The notes under the pieces: model-generated
Databases searched by the model: none
What the model saw: only the letters and a program-made list of their open reading frames with translations
Told to the model about the DNA's origin: nothing
Assembly: GCA_019426215.1 (NCBI GenBank)
Contig: CM033396.1
Span: 30,175,154-30,239,153 of the forward strand
Source: Buddleja alternifolia
Lineage: Eukaryota; Streptophyta; Magnoliopsida; Lamiales; Scrophulariaceae
Direction of reading: 5' to 3'
Length of the DNA: 64,000 nucleotides
In this document: one piece after another, positions 61,961 through 64,000 of the stretch
Layout: every line of letters starts with the position of its first letter
Numbering within the stretch: the first letter of the stretch is position 1
Program-made: the position numbers and the translations under genes

Positions 61961-61968
61961 TATTTATA
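61961..61968 (-). promoter_or_regulatory. TATA box of the antisense ORF
   Basis: On the - strand this reads TATAAATA, about 280 bp upstream of the antisense ATG at 61680, and it fits a start near 61930. It lies next to the polypurine tract, outside the LTR. Confidence 0.55.
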
Positions 61969-61975
61969 GGAGGGT

Positions 61976-61987
61976 GAAAGAAAGGGA
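61976..61987 (+). other. Polypurine tract before the right LTR
   Basis: GAAAGAAAGGGA, preceded by AGGAGGGT, directly precedes TGCGACGG at 61988. This is the usual plus-strand primer site and sets the likely LTR start. An alternative LTR start is TGTCTC at 62125, but it lacks a purine tract. Confidence 0.6.
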
Positions 61988-62891
61988 TGCGACGGTTCAG
62001 ATTGATTGATGAGTGACGCATCTGACGATCTAAAAGAGCTGACGGTTGGGTTGAAAAAAGTAGCTGACATGTCATTAAATGTCACGTCTTCTGAGGACAA
62101 GCGACGTGGCGGCCGAGTAATAATTGTCTCAAAAGACGTGACTCTTTAATGATAAAACACCTATTTATAATGAATATAACTAATAAATAGAAAAACGGTT
62201 GAATTAAAATACTCATTGCATTCATAATACGAGTATGAGCCCGTAGAAATGGGGTCGTTACTAAAGTTACTTTTTCAGCATGAATTCAAGTCGTCACACG
62301 ACTAATTTTCCAAACTGATGAAGTGGGGGAGGGGGCTTAATGATATACAAAATATGGTATCTAAGCCCATTAATATTAAAACAAAGATCCTAGGCCTAAT
62401 ACAAGCCCGAAATCCAACATTGGGTTGAAGATCCGTGCTAAGTAACAGTGTTGGGTCGGGTCGTTCCTTGACCCGACCCCACAATCCTAGTCATCTACCG
62501 TCCAATGTGGCCACCTGTTGACATCCTATAGATGTCCACCAACCACTTGTACAGGGTGTGTGCTATAAACACTCCCTCATAACATTTATTGGGGGTTGAA
62601 ATCTTGAGAATATTCTCTCTAGCTTTAGTCTTGTATCTCCAGAAGTAATGAGCCTATAGACTGAGAAGTACGGTCCTATATATATATATAAATCTGGAAG
62701 TTAGAATCGTCCACCGAGTATGACACTGGTTATACACTTTAATATAGAACTACGTTGACTTGATCCTGATTAGGTACATTGGTAGCTTGATTATTATTGA
62801 GTGCTGTCTTAAATCATTATCACCATACTCGTGGTAGGGTTCGAGGCTTTTCAGACTGATAGGTTTGAGTCCCCGGATTCGAGTTAGATCA
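61988..62891 (+). repeat. Right (3') LTR of the Tat element
   Basis: About 904 bp, TGCGAC to AGATCA. It has a TATA box (GCTATAAACACTCC, TATAAA at 62564-62569) in + orientation, matching TATAAATA in the left copy. It is the same orientation as pol, as expected of a 3' LTR. An (AT)n run lies at about 62679-62690. Confidence 0.75.
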
Positions 62892-62896
62892 CCACC
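62892..62896. other. Right target-site duplication
   Basis: CCACC directly after the terminal CA of the element; identical to 53602-53606. Confidence 0.8.
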
Positions 62897-64000
62897 ATAG
62901 CATCCACCAACCACACACATCAATGGTGAAAAAATTATGTAAATTTGCTTTGCTCATTCCTTTTCATTGGTCACTCTTATCGCATCATTAGTTAATCAAT
63001 TTTCAATAACTTTTTTTTTCCATTGCATCATCTCTGTTCAATTCGATAATAACCTGCATTAATATAATTTCATATATTAGCTTGAGCCTTTTTACCAGTT
63101 GAATGCATCTTTCTGCTGGTAGATGTTAAGTTTTATGTATCCCTGGTTTACATTAATGTGGTCACATTCTATTCTAAAGTTCCTTTTGTTTTTTTTTTTT
63201 TTTTTCAATGCATCTATTTATTTGTTTATTGAGAACAATCAATTTTAACTCCGTGTGATATACCTAATTTTTCAAAAACCTCCCTATGATATAAAAATTA
63301 CCAATAAACACCCCTAAGAAAAATTAAATGATACACACTGCCTCCCTCGGGACTTTTTGCCTTCAAATTTCTTTATGATGACTAAAATACCTTTAACTTT
63401 GAAACTATTTACATTATATTTTAATTTAACTATTTTTTATTTTTTATTAATTATTTTATATTTATTTTTTCATCATCTTCCCCGACCTACCTTCTTCCCC
63501 ATTTCCCCATCCTACCTTCTTCCCCAAAAATCATAATATACAATTCCCTTTTCCCATCAAAAATCAAAGCCCAAATACACCTTATCATTTTTGCTTTCCG
63601 ACTCTGTCTATGGCAGCCATTAATTGATGAATAACAAATATCCATTTCCTTTTATCCCAACCAAAAGAACTCTTTTTCTAAAAATTATATACGTGTATTT
63701 ATATATATATATATATATATATATAAATATATATATAAGGAATTGCAAATCTGTAAAATCAAACAAAATAGCTACAATTTGTGGAAGCATTCATCTATCT
63801 ATTCAAATAAAAACTAATGATACTTTAATTTCTTTAACAAAAAATGGTTGTCTCTGTGTTTTTGGTTCACATTTGAATCTGAAAATTTGCAGATTTCAAA
63901 TCTGCAAATTTGGTGAAATCTGCGAATTTGCAGATTCAAGTGAGAGAGGAGAGTAGGGAGAGAAAAGGGCAAGATTCAGGTGAGGGAGGCCTGGTTGGCT
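62897..64000. other. Continuation of the host intron or intergenic DNA
   Basis: AT-rich with poly(T) at about 63190-63206 and an (AT)n microsatellite at about 63702-63740. Words near 63250-63400 (ACCTCCCTATGATAT, AACACCCCTAAG) resemble ends of MITE-like repeats. No exon of the small gene and no other gene is recognised before the window ends. Confidence 0.5.

Larger units (their letters stand above)
53607..62891 (+). mobile_element. Rearranged Tat-lineage Ty3/gypsy retrotransposon with inverted LTRs
   Basis: The outer ends are TGATCTAACTCGAATCC and its exact reverse complement, so the element starts TG and ends CA. Both sides carry the direct repeat CCACC (53602-53606 and 62892-62896), the 5-bp duplication made by retrotransposon integrase. 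The LTRs are in opposite orientation: - at the left (truncated) and + at the right. Contents from left: LTR(-), first half of the antisense ORF, inverted PR-RT linker, then + strand RT thumb, RNase H, second RNase H and integrase, then the full antisense ORF(-), polypurine tract and LTR(+). Dual RNase H plus an antisense ORF near the 3' LTR is the Tat-lineage hallmark. Gag, protease and the RT catalytic core are absent. Confidence 0.85.

Noticed and set aside
53607..62891. Mutator-like DNA transposon with long TIRs
   Set aside because: The inverted ends look like TIRs, but the TG/CA termini, 5-bp duplication, TATA in the repeats, polypurine tract and gypsy pol point to LTRs; Mutator-like elements make about 9-bp duplications and no MULE transposase is seen.

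Overview
The window is AT-rich nuclear DNA of a flowering plant, probably a eudicot. The evidence is GT-AG split genes encoding typical plant proteins, dense MITEs, and plant-type Ty1/copia, Ty3/gypsy (Tat lineage) and LINE remnants. No prokaryotic, organellar-gene or viral gene organisation is seen. All four host genes lie on the + strand.

Layout. 1-5990: gene-poor repeats, with a LINE fragment on the - strand at 3.3-3.96 kb and an inverted-repeat transposon at 4.68-5.62 kb, ending in a tandemly duplicated block against the next promoter. 6136-19442: TAF5, a TFIID subunit, for which 19 exons join in frame into 665 codons; its introns hold a Stowaway-like MITE and another TE fragment. 20.5-22.56 kb: a large (AC/GT)-rich minisatellite whose strand polarity flips in the middle. 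22.78-28.30 kb: a decayed Ty1/copia element on the - strand. 28771-36120: a second WD40 gene with 7 exons (577 codons), acidic and coiled-coil at its N-terminus. 38.49-44.12 kb: a DCD-domain gene with site-II promoter motifs, a probable 5'UTR exon and four coding exons (482 codons). 44.8-50.2 kb: LINE remains, a possible organelle-derived segment, and several TIR or foldback elements. 50559-52245 and beyond: the first two exons of a small conserved plant gene; the rest lies past the window.

The second intron of that small gene carries the most unusual object here, a 9,285-bp Tat-lineage Ty3/gypsy derivative (53607-62891). It starts with TG, ends with CA and has a perfect 5-bp target duplication (CCACC), yet its two LTRs are in opposite orientation, so both outer ends are the same U5 terminus. 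Inside are an inverted PR-RT linker fragment, a duplicated 5' part of the antisense ORF, a + strand pol lacking gag, PR and the RT catalytic core, two intron-like GT-AG insertions within the integrase, and a full antisense ORF (Transposase_28 type) with its own TATA box. A 927-bp TIR element is nested in the antisense ORF.

TAF5 acts in RNA polymerase II initiation. The second WD40 protein and the DCD protein have no established pathway that I can name. The shared orientation gives no evidence of co-regulation. Exon borders were read by eye from splice sites, reading frame and family resemblance. Functions rest on family recognition, not on searches.
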